Positions 1 through 9,200 of a stretch of DNA of 64,000 nucleotides are shown here, piece by piece (within the stretch, counting starts at the first letter, position 1; every line of letters starts with the position of its first letter). The stretch spans positions 124,001-188,000 of the forward strand of contig NZ_HG726019.1 of NCBI RefSeq assembly GCF_000499785.1, given 5' to 3'. A program made the position numbers and the translations under genes. The notes below the pieces were generated by a model, which was not told where the DNA came from, did not search any database, and saw nothing but the letters and a program-made list of their open reading frames with translations. Origin of the DNA: Bacteroides neonati. GTDB taxonomy: Bacteria; Bacteroidota; Bacteroidia; Bacteroidales; Bacteroidaceae.

Positions 1-228
1 ATATTCTTTCAATAATACTACCATTTGACCACCTTTACAAATAAGCGATTCTTGCACATTAGAATCAACAGCAATTACTCCATCTATTAAGAAAATGATA
101 TAATGATATTTCGAAGCAGGAGTCTGAATAACCTGCCCTTTGTTATACTTAAAATAATGAAATCCAAGATCATTTTCAGATACATGCAACCTACAATCCA
201 AACAATCTTTTAGGCATGATTCATTCAT
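1..228 (-). CDS. AraC-like regulator, N-terminal part only (cut by window edge)
   Basis: Seen: an open frame on the minus strand starts with ATG at 228 and runs through base 1, giving 76 residues. It starts MNESCLKDCLDCRLHV and continues with a beta-rich, cupin-like stretch (KGQVIQTPASKYHYIIFLIDG). This resembles the N-terminal part of the AraC protein at 57142-58008, which has a Cys-containing start followed by a KGQ...FVLSGEL sensor segment. The DNA-binding half lies outside the window, so the AraC assignment rests on that resemblance and is an inference. The downstream TrmH-family gene is on the same strand but is read upstream of this one (34-base gap), so the two could be cotranscribed. 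Confidence 0.55.
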   Translation of the reverse strand, partial: MNESCLKDCLDCRLHVSENDLGFHYFKYNKGQVIQTPASKYHYIIFLIDGVIAVDSNVQESLICKGGQMVVLLKEY

Positions 229-261
229 TGGTAAACTATCTTATTTACAGTTTCTTACATT

Positions 262-798
262 TTAGATATGCGCCATCTTCTTAAACAGATCCCACATCAC
301 AATACCTGCTGTTACAGAAACATTTAGTGAATGCTTGGTACCGTATTGTGGAATTTCGATGCAACCGTTCGAGTGGTTAATAACTTCCTGATGTACCCCT
401 TTCACTTCGTTGCCCATCACAATAGCGTATTTCTTGGTCGGATCCAATTCCAGTTCATTGAGCATAATACTACCTTCGGCTTGTTCGACCGAATAAACGA
501 TATATCCCTCGTTTTTGAGGTTATCAACCGCTTCGACGGGGTTATTAACATACTTCCAATCGACTGTATACTCTGCTCCCAAGGCTGTTTTATGCATTTC
601 GGGGTGTGGTGGAACCGCTGTTATACCGCATAAATAGATACATTCTATACGAAAAGCATCGGCCGTACGAAATACGGAACCAATGTTATGTAAACTCCGA
701 ATATCGTCCAAGACCACCACCAGAGGCAGTTTTTCGGCATCTTTAAACTCTTCTGCACTTATTCTATTCAGTTCGGTTATTTTCAATTTTCGCATCAT
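262..798 (-). CDS. TrmH/SpoU-family RNA 2'-O-methyltransferase
   Basis: A 178-residue SpoU-class enzyme that would transfer a methyl group from S-adenosylmethionine to a ribose 2'-OH in tRNA or rRNA. Seen: the class motifs appear in order. DIRSLHNIGSVFRTADAF near residue 35 is motif 1, MGNEVKGV near 128 is motif 2, and IPQYGTKHSLNVSVTAGI near 148 is motif 3, which forms the trefoil-knot cofactor site. The protein is short and lacks the N-terminal RNA-binding extension of RlmB-type enzymes, so the substrate is probably tRNA, but the exact position cannot be told. Two adjacent ATG codons (798 and 795) can serve as start. A -7-type box lies at 850-857. Confidence 0.9.
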   Translation of the reverse strand: MMRKLKITELNRISAEEFKDAEKLPLVVVLDDIRSLHNIGSVFRTADAFRIECIYLCGITAVPPHPEMHKTALGAEYTVDWKYVNNPVEAVDNLKNEGYIVYSVEQAEGSIMLNELELDPTKKYAIVMGNEVKGVHQEVINHSNGCIEIPQYGTKHSLNVSVTAGIVMWDLFKKMAHI

Positions 799-849
799 GA
801 TGACTCTTTACGGTTTTACTGTTTACAAATGTATCAGTTGAATGTGCGA

Positions 850-857
850 CAAAGATA
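850..857 (-). promoter_or_regulatory. Promoter -7 box for the TrmH-family gene
   Basis: The minus strand reads TATCTTTG, a perfect match to the Bacteroidetes TAnnTTTG element, about 50 bases upstream of the methyltransferase start. No good TTTG is seen 19-21 bases further upstream. Confidence 0.6.
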
Positions 858-1066
858 ATGCTTTTCTTGTTAACAGACCTGTTTATAACCGTTGAAAACC
901 TGTCGAAACAAACGGCAAAGATTTTGAAAAATAATACTTGCTTTATTCAAAATAAGCTATATGGCTTATCGTATATGAACAATCCAAATTAGTTAATAGA
1001 AATTTTCAAAGGTTACATAAACACATTTTTCAGTACTTTATCCCCTGTTTATATCCATAAAGTTTT

Positions 1067-1074
1067 TAACTTTG
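1067..1074 (+). promoter_or_regulatory. Probable nadA promoter -7 box
   Basis: TAACTTTG fits TAnnTTTG. If used, it gives nadA an untranslated leader of roughly 210 bases. The short palindrome CAACTT-attaac-AAGTTG follows at once and would overlap the transcription start, which is a plausible operator or 5' stem. Confidence 0.45.
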
Positions 1075-1188
1075 CAACTTATTAACAAGTTGTTCATAGT
1101 GTATGATAGGACACTTAGTATCAATAGATAGCCATTTTTTAGGCAGTTGATAAACCTTTCATAAGCGTTTGTCGGAGACTAATAACTT

Positions 1189-1260
1189 ATGAAACAAGAA
1201 AAATCACTTTTATTTGCCAACACTATTAACAGCCTATCATCACTAACAAAGGATTTTTAA
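1189..1260 (+). CDS. Possible 23-residue leader ORF upstream of nadA
   Basis: ATG at 1189 opens a frame reading MKQEKSLLFANTINSLSSLTKDF and ends in TAA at 1260, 27 bases before the nadA start. I recognise no family. It lies wholly within the presumed nadA leader, so it could be a short upstream ORF or a chance frame in AT-rich DNA. No other evidence supports translation. Confidence 0.2.
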   Translation: MKQEKSLLFANTINSLSSLTKDF

Positions 1261-1287
1261 ATTAGAAGAGAAAATAAAAAGAATATT

Positions 1288-2226
1288 ATGAATGAACTCA
1301 TAAAGGAAATTCAGAAACTGAAAAAAGAGAAGAATGCGGTGATTCTGGCACACTACTACCAGATGGGTGAGATACAGGATATCGCCGACTTTGTAGGTGA
1401 TAGCTTAGCACTTGCCCAATGGGCAGCTAAAACCGAAGCCGACATGATTGTGATGTGCGGTGTTCACTTTATGGGAGAAACAGCCAAGATTCTTTGTCCC
1501 GACAAAAAAGTGTTGGTACCCGACATGGAGGCAGGGTGCTCATTGGCCGATAGTTGTCCGGCAGAGGCTTTTACGCAATTTATCAAAGAACACCCGGGAC
1601 ATACCGTTATCTCGTATGTAAACACAACGGCAGCTGTCAAAGCAGTGACCGATGTGGTAGTAACTTCGACCAATGCCAAGCAAATTGTCGAAAGCTTCCC
1701 CAAAGATGAGAAAATAATCTTTGGCCCCGATCGCAACCTGGGGAATTATATTAACTCAATTACGAACAGGGAGATGGTATTGTGGGATGGTGCCTGTCAC
1801 GTACACGAACAGTTTTCGGTCGAAAAGATAGTGGCGTTAAAAGCTCAATATCCCGATGCTGTGGTACTGGCACACCCGGAATGCAAGAATACGGTGCTTA
1901 AGTTGGCCGACGTCATCGCTTCCACTGCTGGCCTGTTGAAATACGCAATGAACAGCAGTCAACAACGCTTCATCGTAGCTACCGAATCGGGTATCTTGCA
2001 TGAGATGCAGAAGAAATGCCCCGAAAAGACCTTTATCCCTGCGCCTCCCAACGATAGCACCTGTGCCTGCAATGAGTGTAGCTTTATGCGATTGAACACC
2101 ATAGAGAAGCTCTATGCCTGTTTAAAAGACGAGTCGCCGGAAATCACCGTCGATTCTGAAGTAGCTGCTAAGGCAATCAAACCGATCAAACGAATGCTTG
2201 AGATATCGGCCGAGCTGGGACTGTAA
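1288..2226 (+). CDS. nadA: Quinolinate synthase NadA
   Basis: Condenses iminoaspartate with dihydroxyacetone phosphate to quinolinate in de novo NAD synthesis, using an oxygen-sensitive 4Fe-4S cluster. Seen: 312 residues, full length for the family; AHYYQ near residue 21; GDSLALA near 37; MCGVHFMGE with Cys57; HPEC with Cys199; and C-terminal CACNEC with Cys261 and Cys264. These supply the three cluster ligands. The usual partners nadB and nadC are not adjacent, so nadA stands alone. It is flanked by two AT-rich spacers of more than 300 bases and has a long presumed leader from the box at 1067. Confidence 0.95.
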   Translation: MNELIKEIQKLKKEKNAVILAHYYQMGEIQDIADFVGDSLALAQWAAKTEADMIVMCGVHFMGETAKILCPDKKVLVPDMEAGCSLADSCPAEAFTQFIKEHPGHTVISYVNTTAAVKAVTDVVVTSTNAKQIVESFPKDEKIIFGPDRNLGNYINSITNREMVLWDGACHVHEQFSVEKIVALKAQYPDAVVLAHPECKNTVLKLADVIASTAGLLKYAMNSSQQRFIVATESGILHEMQKKCPEKTFIPAPPNDSTCACNECSFMRLNTIEKLYACLKDESPEITVDSEVAAKAIKPIKRMLEISAELGL

Positions 2227-2550
2227 AAAGAACCCTATACTCTCTTAACAACTTATCAACAGTAGTGTTTATAAGGATAGTATGGTCTTTCCAATATTGT
2301 GAATAACCATTGTTATACTTGTTAATAAGAAAAGTAGTTTAGCTATTAATAAAAGTATTCAATAGCTGTTTATTGCTTGTTATTAAGTAGATTATCTTTT
2401 AAAATAAGCTTCTTTTAGTTATTAACAATTGATGAATTATCGGTTAATAGAGTGGTGAATAACCTATCGGCGATTGGTTTATAAATAGAGATGTTTCTTA
2501 TACTATAAGCGTTTATACAGCCATTGATTTTGTAGTTATGAACAGGCTTT
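2227..2550. other. AT-rich intergenic island with many TTATnnACA 9-mers
   Basis: No gene seen. By eye about seven 9-mers fit or nearly fit TTATnnACA on either strand: TTATCAACA near 2253, TTATAAACA (minus) near 2270, TTATTCACA (minus) near 2298, TTATTAACA on both strands near 2320 and 2420, TTATTCACC (minus) near 2452, and TTATGAACA near 2537. They resemble relaxed DnaA boxes, but AT-rich DNA gives such matches by chance. Confidence 0.4.
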
Positions 2551-2618
2551 AAAAAAGCGCTATCTATTCTGTTTTCTCCTTATTTATATGAGAGAATCAA
2601 AATAGATAGCGCTTTTAT
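2551..2618. terminator. Bidirectional hairpin between nadA and sulfatase
   Basis: A perfect 16-bp inverted repeat, AAAAGCGCTATCTATT (2553-2568) and its complement (2601-2616), with a 32-base loop. A and T runs at the stem ends suit termination from either strand. It separates the convergent nadA and sulfatase genes. Confidence 0.75.
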
Positions 2619-2659
2619 TATTGACTTATCGCGCTTTGCCCGACTGGGGCAGAGTCAGT

Positions 2660-4189
2660 TTAAATACCTTTATTTGCCGGAGCTTTCTTGGGAAAGTTAG
2701 GACTATACAGCATGGTTGTTTTACGCACCACTAACTTACCATCTTTTACAAACTCTTCTCCACGTTCCGATAGATGCTTTACCATCTCTGCACGCATTTC
2801 GATCAGTTTCTTTTGATGTTTTTTGCTTGCTGATAGATTCTTCAGTTCATGCGGGTCGCTTACTAGGTCGAATAATTCTTCTTGTCCGGAATGAAATCTC
2901 CATACATATTTGATTTTACCATCGGTCAATGCGCACCAATAATTATCATTGCTATAACAGGTGGCATGTTCCATATCAATGTAACGTCTCCAGCTATCTG
3001 TTTTTCCTTCCATCAAACTCAGTAAAGAAGCACCGTTCATATCATTGGGTACAGATGCTCCGGCTACCTCTAAAAAGGTAGGTAGGATGTCTCTCAATTC
3101 GACGGGTTGCGTGAGTTTGGTTCCTTTTTCAAATTTATATTTTGCCGGCCATTTAACTACATAAGGAATGTGTACCGAACCCTCATAAGGATATGTTTTG
3201 CGCCAATGGTGATGATCGCCCATCATATCGCCATGATCGGATACATAACATATTAAAGCGTCGTCATACATTCCTTTGTCTTTAAGTGTTTGGATTATTT
3301 TACCTATTTCTTCATCAATAAACGTTACATTCGCATAATAATGACGTCGAGAGTTCTTAACATATTCTTCACCGAAATTTCCAAACGGAGCATCTTTTGC
3401 AGCTTTAGTAGGGTCGATCGGTTTGGCCCATTCTCCACACCATTCGCCTATATATGGAGCTGGAATGTCACGATTTTGGTATAAATCAAGCAATCGTTGC
3501 GGTGGATCGTAAGGGCTGTGGGGACGTGCAAAAGATACTTTTAAAAACAGAGGCTTTTGATCATTGTTATAATTGCGAATGAGTTCGCAAGCTGTTTCGC
3601 CTGTCCAGGCGGTAGGATGTAGTCGTTCGTCCAGTTTATACAAGCCGGCTTGGTGGTCGTTCCATCCAATGCCTGTAGCATCGGGGTCGACACCCGGAGC
3701 CTGTAACTGAAACCATTCACGGTAATCGCTGATAAAGTCGGGAGACTCTGATCGTCCACTTTCGTCTACCAATACGGTCTGAAAGCCATGAAGTGCTTTT
3801 TGTGGGTACCAGTGCATTTTACCAATACCGAATGTATAATAATTAAGATCGCTCAACATTTGTGGCATTTCATGCTTATAGCCATTACCTATCCGACCGT
3901 ATCCCAACATACCATGGTGCCAGGGAGAGCATCCGGTCAATAATCCGGCACGGGCAGGTGTACTGCTTGGTGCCGAAGAATAACCATTAAGAAATAACGT
4001 GCCGTCTTTTGCCAGTGCATCGATAGAAGGAGAAATAACAGCCGGGTTTCCCATGCAGTTTAATGCATCTCCCCGATGCTGGTCTGAAACAATAAGGATA
4101 ATGTGTGTTTGTGCACTGAGCTGATGTGGAAAGATACTTGCTCCGACGAGAGTAGCTAAGGAGCCTTTTAGCAATAGTTGTGTATTCAT
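2660..4189 (-). CDS. Secreted sulfatase, serine-type active site
   Basis: A 509-residue type I sulfatase that hydrolyses sulfate esters, probably on glycans. Seen: an N-terminal signal peptide (residues 1-27, ending in LSAQ); metal-binding VSDQH near 36; the formylglycine motif S-T-P-A-R at 76-80, so Ser76 would be oxidised by an anaerobic sulfatase-maturating enzyme; and SDHGDMMGDHH near 317 for the metal and sulfate site. No maturase gene is in the window. A strong terminator lies only about 15 bases upstream (4204-4250), so expression depends on readthrough or on a promoter I cannot see. The sulfated substrate cannot be told from sequence. No glycosidase is adjacent. Confidence 0.9.
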   Translation of the reverse strand: MNTQLLLKGSLATLVGASIFPHQLSAQTHIILIVSDQHRGDALNCMGNPAVISPSIDALAKDGTLFLNGYSSAPSSTPARAGLLTGCSPWHHGMLGYGRIGNGYKHEMPQMLSDLNYYTFGIGKMHWYPQKALHGFQTVLVDESGRSESPDFISDYREWFQLQAPGVDPDATGIGWNDHQAGLYKLDERLHPTAWTGETACELIRNYNNDQKPLFLKVSFARPHSPYDPPQRLLDLYQNRDIPAPYIGEWCGEWAKPIDPTKAAKDAPFGNFGEEYVKNSRRHYYANVTFIDEEIGKIIQTLKDKGMYDDALICYVSDHGDMMGDHHHWRKTYPYEGSVHIPYVVKWPAKYKFEKGTKLTQPVELRDILPTFLEVAGASVPNDMNGASLLSLMEGKTDSWRRYIDMEHATCYSNDNYWCALTDGKIKYVWRFHSGQEELFDLVSDPHELKNLSASKKHQKKLIEMRAEMVKHLSERGEEFVKDGKLVVRKTTMLYSPNFPKKAPANKGI

Positions 4190-4203
4190 ATCGAAAATAT
4201 TAT

Positions 4204-4250
4204 AAAAAAAATACGTTCATCAACCAATGAATAATAGGAAGATGAACGTA
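4204..4250 (-). terminator. Intrinsic terminator after rdgB
   Basis: On the minus strand, TACGTTCATC (4250-4241) pairs with GATGAACGTA (4221-4212) across a 19-base loop and is followed by eight T (4211-4204). It should end the leuS-yitT-rdgB transcript. Confidence 0.85.
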
Positions 4251-4265
4251 AAAGTCATTGTTTTT

Positions 4266-4850
4266 TTACTGTATGTTTTTCAAAAAATCGCAAAGCTTAC
4301 TGACTGCAAGTGCCCGGTGACTTATTTGATTTTTAATTTCATTGCCCAATTCGGCAAATGTCTGTTCGTATCCGTCGGGTCTGAATATGGGATCATAACC
4401 AAAACCCGAATTACCCTGTTTTTCGTGCGTTATTTCGCCTTTTACGATTCCTTCGAACAAATGGGTTTCTCCGTCGAGAATTAATGAAATAACCGTGCGA
4501 AATTGAGCTTTACGGTTGGTTACACCTTCGAGGTTATAGAGCAGCTTGCGCATATTGTCTTCCGAACAGTGGTCTTCACCAGCATAGCGTGCTGAGTACA
4601 CACCGGGTTCTCCATTCAGGGCTTCAACTTCCAGTCCGGTATCATCGGCAAAACAGTTTAAGCCATAGTTATTTCGAATATACGCTGCCTTAAGCATCGC
4701 ATTGCCTTCGAGTGTATCAGCTGTTTCGGGTATATCGACCTCGCAGCCGATGTCTTTGAGGCATAAAAGTTCGATCTTACTGCCCAAGATGGCGGTTACC
4801 TCTTCGAGCTTGTGTGCATTATTGGTGGCAAATACAAGTTTCTTTTTCAT
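4266..4850 (-). CDS. rdgB: Non-canonical purine NTP pyrophosphatase (RdgB/HAM1)
   Basis: Hydrolyses ITP, dITP and XTP to the monophosphates and so keeps deaminated purines out of nucleic acids. Seen: 194 residues, the usual length; N-terminal [11 protein letters not shown] (substrate-binding SxN-type loop); [24 protein letters not shown] near 68-90, the family signature with the catalytic Asp; and GFGYDPIF near 148. The start codon overlaps the upstream YitT stop by one base (TAATG), which implies translational coupling in a leuS-yitT-rdgB operon. The transcript ends at the hairpin at 4204-4250. Confidence 0.95.
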   Translation of the reverse strand: MKKKLVFATNNAHKLEEVTAILGSKIELLCLKDIGCEVDIPETADTLEGNAMLKAAYIRNNYGLNCFADDTGLEVEALNGEPGVYSARYAGEDHCSEDNMRKLLYNLEGVTNRKAQFRTVISLILDGETHLFEGIVKGEITHEKQGNSGFGYDPIFRPDGYEQTFAELGNEIKNQISHRALAVSKLCDFLKNIQ

Positions 4851-5746
4851 TACTTTACTTTTAATCGATCAAACCCTTCGCCATACACACCGATAACAGA
4901 GCTTTGAGAGATGAATGCATTCGGATCGATGTCCTTTACCAAACGGAATATTTGTAGCGATTGGCTCTTTTTGGCCAGCACCACCAGTACCTTGACATCT
5001 TGTTTACTGTACCATCCCGTACCCGAAAGCACTGTTACGCCGCGGTGAGTTTCGACAATGATACGGTCGGCTATCTTCTCGTAATCTTTGGAGAAGATGA
5101 AGAACTGTACCGATTGGCGGGCACTGTTGACAATCCAGTCCAACACGAAGCTGATGATGAACAGGGTTACGAAACCGAAGATAACCCGTCGCCAGTCGTT
5201 GAAGATGAAGTAGCACGAGGAGATGATGATGATGTCGCAATACATAATCATCCGCCCCAGTGTCACGTCTTTGTACTTGTTAACGATGGCTGCGATAATA
5301 TCCGTTCCACCCGTACTTCCGTTGTTGTTGAAGACGATACCTAATCCGATACCACACATGATGGCCCCGATGATGCATGCCATAAAGTCTTGCCCTTCGC
5401 CCAGTAATTGCAACGGTTGCTTTACTTCGTCGACCATGATTAACTGGAAAAACCAAAGCAGAAACGTAAGCACAAAGATGGCATAGGTCGTCTTGATGCT
5501 AAATTTAGGTCCCAGAATCCGGATAGCAAACGTCATCAGTACGGCATTGATGATGAAGTACGACCACTGGATGGGAAATCCGGTCGAATAATAAATGATC
5601 GCACTGATACCGGTGGTTCCCCCGGTGGTAATCTGGTAAGGAATCAGAAAGGCAGCCCAGCCTAAGGCATAGCTTATCAGGCCGAGAGTGATGAAGGTGT
5701 AATCCCTCAACTCTCTCATTACGTCTGACTTATCGGGTTTGTTCAT
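4850..5746 (-). CDS. YitT-family membrane protein (DUF161/DUF2179)
   Basis: Seen: 298 residues. The first ~210 form five or more hydrophobic segments with the conserved glycine-rich [19 protein letters not shown] near 140. A soluble C-terminal domain (about 215-295, [32 protein letters not shown] split over two strands) matches DUF2179. The family is widespread in Firmicutes and Bacteroidetes, and its function is poorly defined; transport has been suggested. It follows leuS by 17 bases and overlaps rdgB, so the three genes are almost certainly cotranscribed. Confidence 0.9.
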   Translation of the reverse strand: MNKPDKSDVMRELRDYTFITLGLISYALGWAAFLIPYQITTGGTTGISAIIYYSTGFPIQWSYFIINAVLMTFAIRILGPKFSIKTTYAIFVLTFLLWFFQLIMVDEVKQPLQLLGEGQDFMACIIGAIMCGIGLGIVFNNNGSTGGTDIIAAIVNKYKDVTLGRMIMYCDIIIISSCYFIFNDWRRVIFGFVTLFIISFVLDWIVNSARQSVQFFIFSKDYEKIADRIIVETHRGVTVLSGTGWYSKQDVKVLVVLAKKSQSLQIFRLVKDIDPNAFISQSSVIGVYGEGFDRLKVK

Positions 5747-5763
5747 ATGCAGCGTGTAGCGTA

Positions 5764-8736
5764 TTAAATTACAATATTAACAATCTTTTTCGGCACTACG
5801 ATCACCTTTTTCGGTGTTTTTCCTTCGATCCACTTCTGCGAACGTTCATCAGCCAATACCTCGGCTTGAACAGCTTCGCTCGTAGCATCGGCAGCAAACT
5901 CCATGGTGAAGCGGGCCTTACCGTTGAAAGAGACAGTGTAGTTAATCACATCTTCTTTTAGGTACTCTTCGTTGAAAGCCGGCCAAGTAGCATCACACAC
6001 CGAAGTAGTATGACCGATAGCTGCCCACAACTCTTCGCAAACGTGAGGAGCAAAGGGGGCAAGCACAATGATGAGTTGTTCGAGAATCTCCTTCTTACTG
6101 CATTTGAGCGTGAAGAGTTCGTTGACACAAATCATAAAGGCACTTACCGAAGTGTTGTACGAGAACTGCTCGATGTCACCCGATACCTTCTTAATCAGCT
6201 TGTGTAGTGCTTTCAGTTCTTCTTTGGTGGCAGGCTCATTGTTGACTACAAACTCTTCGTTGCGGTTGTAGAATAGTGTCCAGAATTTCTTGATGAAGCG
6301 GTGCACTCCATCAATACCGTTCGTATCCCAAGGTTTCGATTGTTCTACAGGGCCAAGAAACATCTCGTACATACGCAATGTATCTGCACCGTATTTCTCG
6401 ACAATCATGTCGGGATTCACTACGTTGAACATTGACTTACTCATCTTCTCTACTGCCCATGAACATATAAATTTACCTTCTTCATTATAAATGAATTGAG
6501 CGTTATGATATTCCTGTCTCCAATTTCTAAATGCATCTATATCCAAAATATCATTTGATACCATATTTATATCTACATGAATTAAATTTGTATTTATAGG
6601 GTTGATAATTTGATTAGTTAACCATGATTTTTCGTAGTTGATATTTTGTTTTTTAAATATTTCTTCTAATTCAAAAGGGGGGTATTTACCATTAAGTATC
6701 TTTTCGGCTACATCTTTTGAAACAAATATGTTAGTGGAAATAATTTCCTCTTTTCCATCTTTGAAAATCTTTGAATATAATCTATTTACAAAACTGCTTC
6801 GTCCTTGAATCATTCCTTGATTCACTAACTTTTGGAAAGGCTCCTCTACGGCTGAAACCTGAATATCGTGCAAGAATTTATTCCAGAAGCGCGAGTAGAT
6901 CAAGTGCCCTGTGGCATGTTCGGTTCCTCCTACGTATAGGTCTACATTCTTCCAATATTGGTCTACTGTCGGGGAAACCAATGCTTCGTGGTTGCGCGGG
7001 TCCATATAACGTAGGTAATAGGCCGATGAACCGGCAAAGCCCGGCATGGTGTTGAGCTCGAGCGGGAAGATGGTTTGTTGATCGATCTTTTCGTTGGCTA
7101 CCACACATTTATTCACTGTGTCCCACGCCCAGTTGGTGGCATGTCCCAATGGAGGTTCACCCGTTTCGGTAGGCAGGAATTTCGCCACAGCGGGTAGTTC
7201 GAGCGGCAGTGCGCTTTCGTCGATCATGTAAGGCATTCCGTCTTTGTAGTAAACCGGGAATGGTTCACCCCAATAACGTTGACGTGAGAAAATGGCATCG
7301 CGCAAACGGAAGTTGACCTTTACACGACCCAATCCACTGGCTTTAATGTATTCTTTTGTTTTGGCAATAGCCTCTTTGACCGATAGGCCGTTCAGTACCA
7401 GTCCGCCTTCGGCAGCACCGGGGCGGGGAGAGTTCATCATGATACCCTCTTTGGCATCGAAGCTCTCTTCGCTTACGTCGCAGCCTTCGATGAGGGGACG
7501 TATCTCGAGGTTGAAGTGCTTGGCAAAAGCATAGTCGCGACCATCATGTGCAGGTACGGCCATGATAGCACCTGTACCATAACCGGCCAATACATAATCA
7601 CTGATATAGACAGGGATCGCTTCATTGGTCAGTGGATTAATGGCGTAACTGCCCGAGAATACGCCGCTTACGCTGCGATCGGCAATACGTTCGCGCTCGG
7701 TACGCTTCTTGGTGCGTTCGAGATAAGCGTCCACTTCGGCTTGTTGAGAGGCAGTGGTCAGTAGCGGAGTCAGTTCGCTTTCGGGAGCTAGTACCATGAA
7801 GGTTACTCCGAACACTGTATCGGCACGGGTGGTGAAGATGGTAAATTCGATATCCGAATCCTTCACTTTGAAGTTCATCTCGGCACCTTCCGAGCGACCA
7901 ATCCAGTTGCGTTGCGTTTCTTTAAGCGAGTCGGTCCACTCCACCGTGTCGAGTCCGTCGAGCAGGCGTTGGGCATAGGCCGATACGCGCAAGCACCATT
8001 GGCGCATCACTTTCTGAATCACCGGATGTCCGCCACGTTCGGATACGCCGTCTACCACCTCGTCGTTGGCAAGCACCGTACCCAATTCCGGACACCAGTT
8101 TACCATCGTATTGCCCAGATAGGCGATGCGGTAGTTCATCAGTATCTCTTGTTGTTCCTTTTCGCTTTTTGCTTTCCATTCGGCGGCACTGAAGGTCAGT
8201 TCTTCGCCCTGAGCGATATTCATACCTTCGGTTCCATTTTGCTCGAATGCGGCAATCAGCTCGCTGATGGGGCGTGCCTGTTTCTCGTCGTTGCAGTAAT
8301 AGCTGTTGAACATCTGCATGAATGCCCATTGAGTCCACTGATAATATTCAGGGTCGCAGGTACGTATTTCACGGCTCCAGTCGAAGGAGAAACCAATCTT
8401 ATCCAACTGCTCGCGGTATCGGTCGAGGTTCTTTACCGTCGTGATAGCAGGGTGTTGTCCGGTTTGGATGGCATATTGTTCGGCAGGTAGACCGTAAGCA
8501 TCATACCCCATCGGGTTGAGTACGTTGAAGCCTTTGAGACGTTTGTAGCGAGCGTAAATGTCCGAGGCGATGTATCCAAGCGGATGTCCCACATGTAGCC
8601 CTGCACCCGATGGGTAGGGGAACATATTGAGTACATAGAACTTCTCTTTCGATGCATCTTCGGTTACCTGGTAGGTTTTTTGCTCTACCCACTGCTTTTG
8701 CCACTTCTTTTCAATCTCCCTAAAATTATATTCCAT
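5764..8736 (-). CDS. leuS: Leucyl-tRNA synthetase, with an unusual AT-rich insert
   Basis: Charges tRNA-Leu. Seen: 990 residues, about 45-50 more than I would expect for this group. The HIGH-like HVGH is at 48-51, the CP1 editing domain follows (TTRADTVFG near 302, [15 protein letters not shown] near 388), and KMSKS is near 765. An odd block between about residues 643 and 760 (6455-6810) is rich in Ile, Asn and Lys and coded by very AT-rich DNA, while the flanks are GC-moderate. It occupies the leucine-specific domain just before KMSKS. The frame is intact and all catalytic motifs are present, so the enzyme should work. First gene of leuS-yitT-rdgB. Confidence 0.97.
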   Translation of the reverse strand: MEYNFREIEKKWQKQWVEQKTYQVTEDASKEKFYVLNMFPYPSGAGLHVGHPLGYIASDIYARYKRLKGFNVLNPMGYDAYGLPAEQYAIQTGQHPAITTVKNLDRYREQLDKIGFSFDWSREIRTCDPEYYQWTQWAFMQMFNSYYCNDEKQARPISELIAAFEQNGTEGMNIAQGEELTFSAAEWKAKSEKEQQEILMNYRIAYLGNTMVNWCPELGTVLANDEVVDGVSERGGHPVIQKVMRQWCLRVSAYAQRLLDGLDTVEWTDSLKETQRNWIGRSEGAEMNFKVKDSDIEFTIFTTRADTVFGVTFMVLAPESELTPLLTTASQQAEVDAYLERTKKRTERERIADRSVSGVFSGSYAINPLTNEAIPVYISDYVLAGYGTGAIMAVPAHDGRDYAFAKHFNLEIRPLIEGCDVSEESFDAKEGIMMNSPRPGAAEGGLVLNGLSVKEAIAKTKEYIKASGLGRVKVNFRLRDAIFSRQRYWGEPFPVYYKDGMPYMIDESALPLELPAVAKFLPTETGEPPLGHATNWAWDTVNKCVVANEKIDQQTIFPLELNTMPGFAGSSAYYLRYMDPRNHEALVSPTVDQYWKNVDLYVGGTEHATGHLIYSRFWNKFLHDIQVSAVEEPFQKLVNQGMIQGRSSFVNRLYSKIFKDGKEEIISTNIFVSKDVAEKILNGKYPPFELEEIFKKQNINYEKSWLTNQIINPINTNLIHVDINMVSNDILDIDAFRNWRQEYHNAQFIYNEEGKFICSWAVEKMSKSMFNVVNPDMIVEKYGADTLRMYEMFLGPVEQSKPWDTNGIDGVHRFIKKFWTLFYNRNEEFVVNNEPATKEELKALHKLIKKVSGDIEQFSYNTSVSAFMICVNELFTLKCSKKEILEQLIIVLAPFAPHVCEELWAAIGHTTSVCDATWPAFNEEYLKEDVINYTVSFNGKARFTMEFAADATSEAVQAEVLADERSQKWIEGKTPKKVIVVPKKIVNIVI

Positions 8737-8790
8737 AGCGGTGATCCTTCTATTTTATAGTGATTTATAGTTGTTTCTTATTTTAGGGAA

Positions 8791-8798
8791 CAAATTTA
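8791..8798 (-). promoter_or_regulatory. Promoter -7 box for leuS
   Basis: The minus strand reads TAAATTTG, fitting TAnnTTTG, about 55 bases upstream of the leuS start. Confidence 0.55.
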
Positions 8799-8799
8799 C

Positions 8800-9133
8800 A
8801 TGATTATTTTAGATTACACACTGTTAGTGAGAGGATTTTATGTTTTGGAGCCTAAAGCTCGCGAATGGAGAGGGGTATTATGTGGATAAATCAATCAAAA
8901 ATGAGCTATCTTTTTATTTATGGATAGTATTTTGAATTGTAACGCCACTATATGCACGTTCTTGTAGAAATTGATTTAGATTTAGTCGCTTGGTGTGTAG
9001 TGTGGGATGTGTCTGTTTTCAATCTACTTGTCGACTTACTTTCGGGTAACGAATGGATTTATTTGTTTTACGAAAATAAATGACTAAATATTTATTTTAG
9101 ATTCAATGATAAGAAGGTATGGTCTAGAAAATG
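8800..9133. other. Intergenic region without a gene
   Basis: About 330 AT-rich bases between leuS and the PNGase F-like operon terminator. No ORF of note on either strand. The one distinct item is a perfect consensus DnaA-box 9-mer, TGTGGATAA, at 8881-8889. A single copy is not meaningful by itself. Confidence 0.5.
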
Positions 9134-9192
9134 AAAGAGTATCCTTTCCGCTTTGAAAAGCTATTGCTTTCGGGGCAAAAAGGATACTCTTT
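9134..9192 (-). terminator. Terminator of the GH29/GHL10/PNGase F-like operon
   Basis: A perfect 14-bp inverted repeat, AAAGAGTATCCTTT (9134-9147) and AAAGGATACTCTTT (9179-9192), lies just after the stop codon of the last minus-strand gene. T-rich tails occur on both sides. Confidence 0.8.
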
Positions 9193-9200
9193 TTTATATT

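Larger units (their letters stand above)
858..1287. other. Intergenic region upstream of nadA, AT-rich
   Basis: No clear full-size gene. The stretch is AT-rich and contains scattered 9-mers of the form TTATnnACA, for example at about 890 (minus) and 1079 (plus). A plus-strand promoter-like box sits at 1067-1074, a 6-bp inverted repeat (CAACTT/AAGTTG) at 1075-1092, and a possible 23-codon ORF at 1189-1260. Confidence 0.5.

Noticed and set aside
7912..8490. Plus-strand frames opposite leuS
   Set aside because: Antisense shadows of codon usage in leuS.
8881..8889. Perfect DnaA box TGTGGATAA
   Set aside because: A single isolated 9-mer occurs by chance and no further boxes cluster with it.
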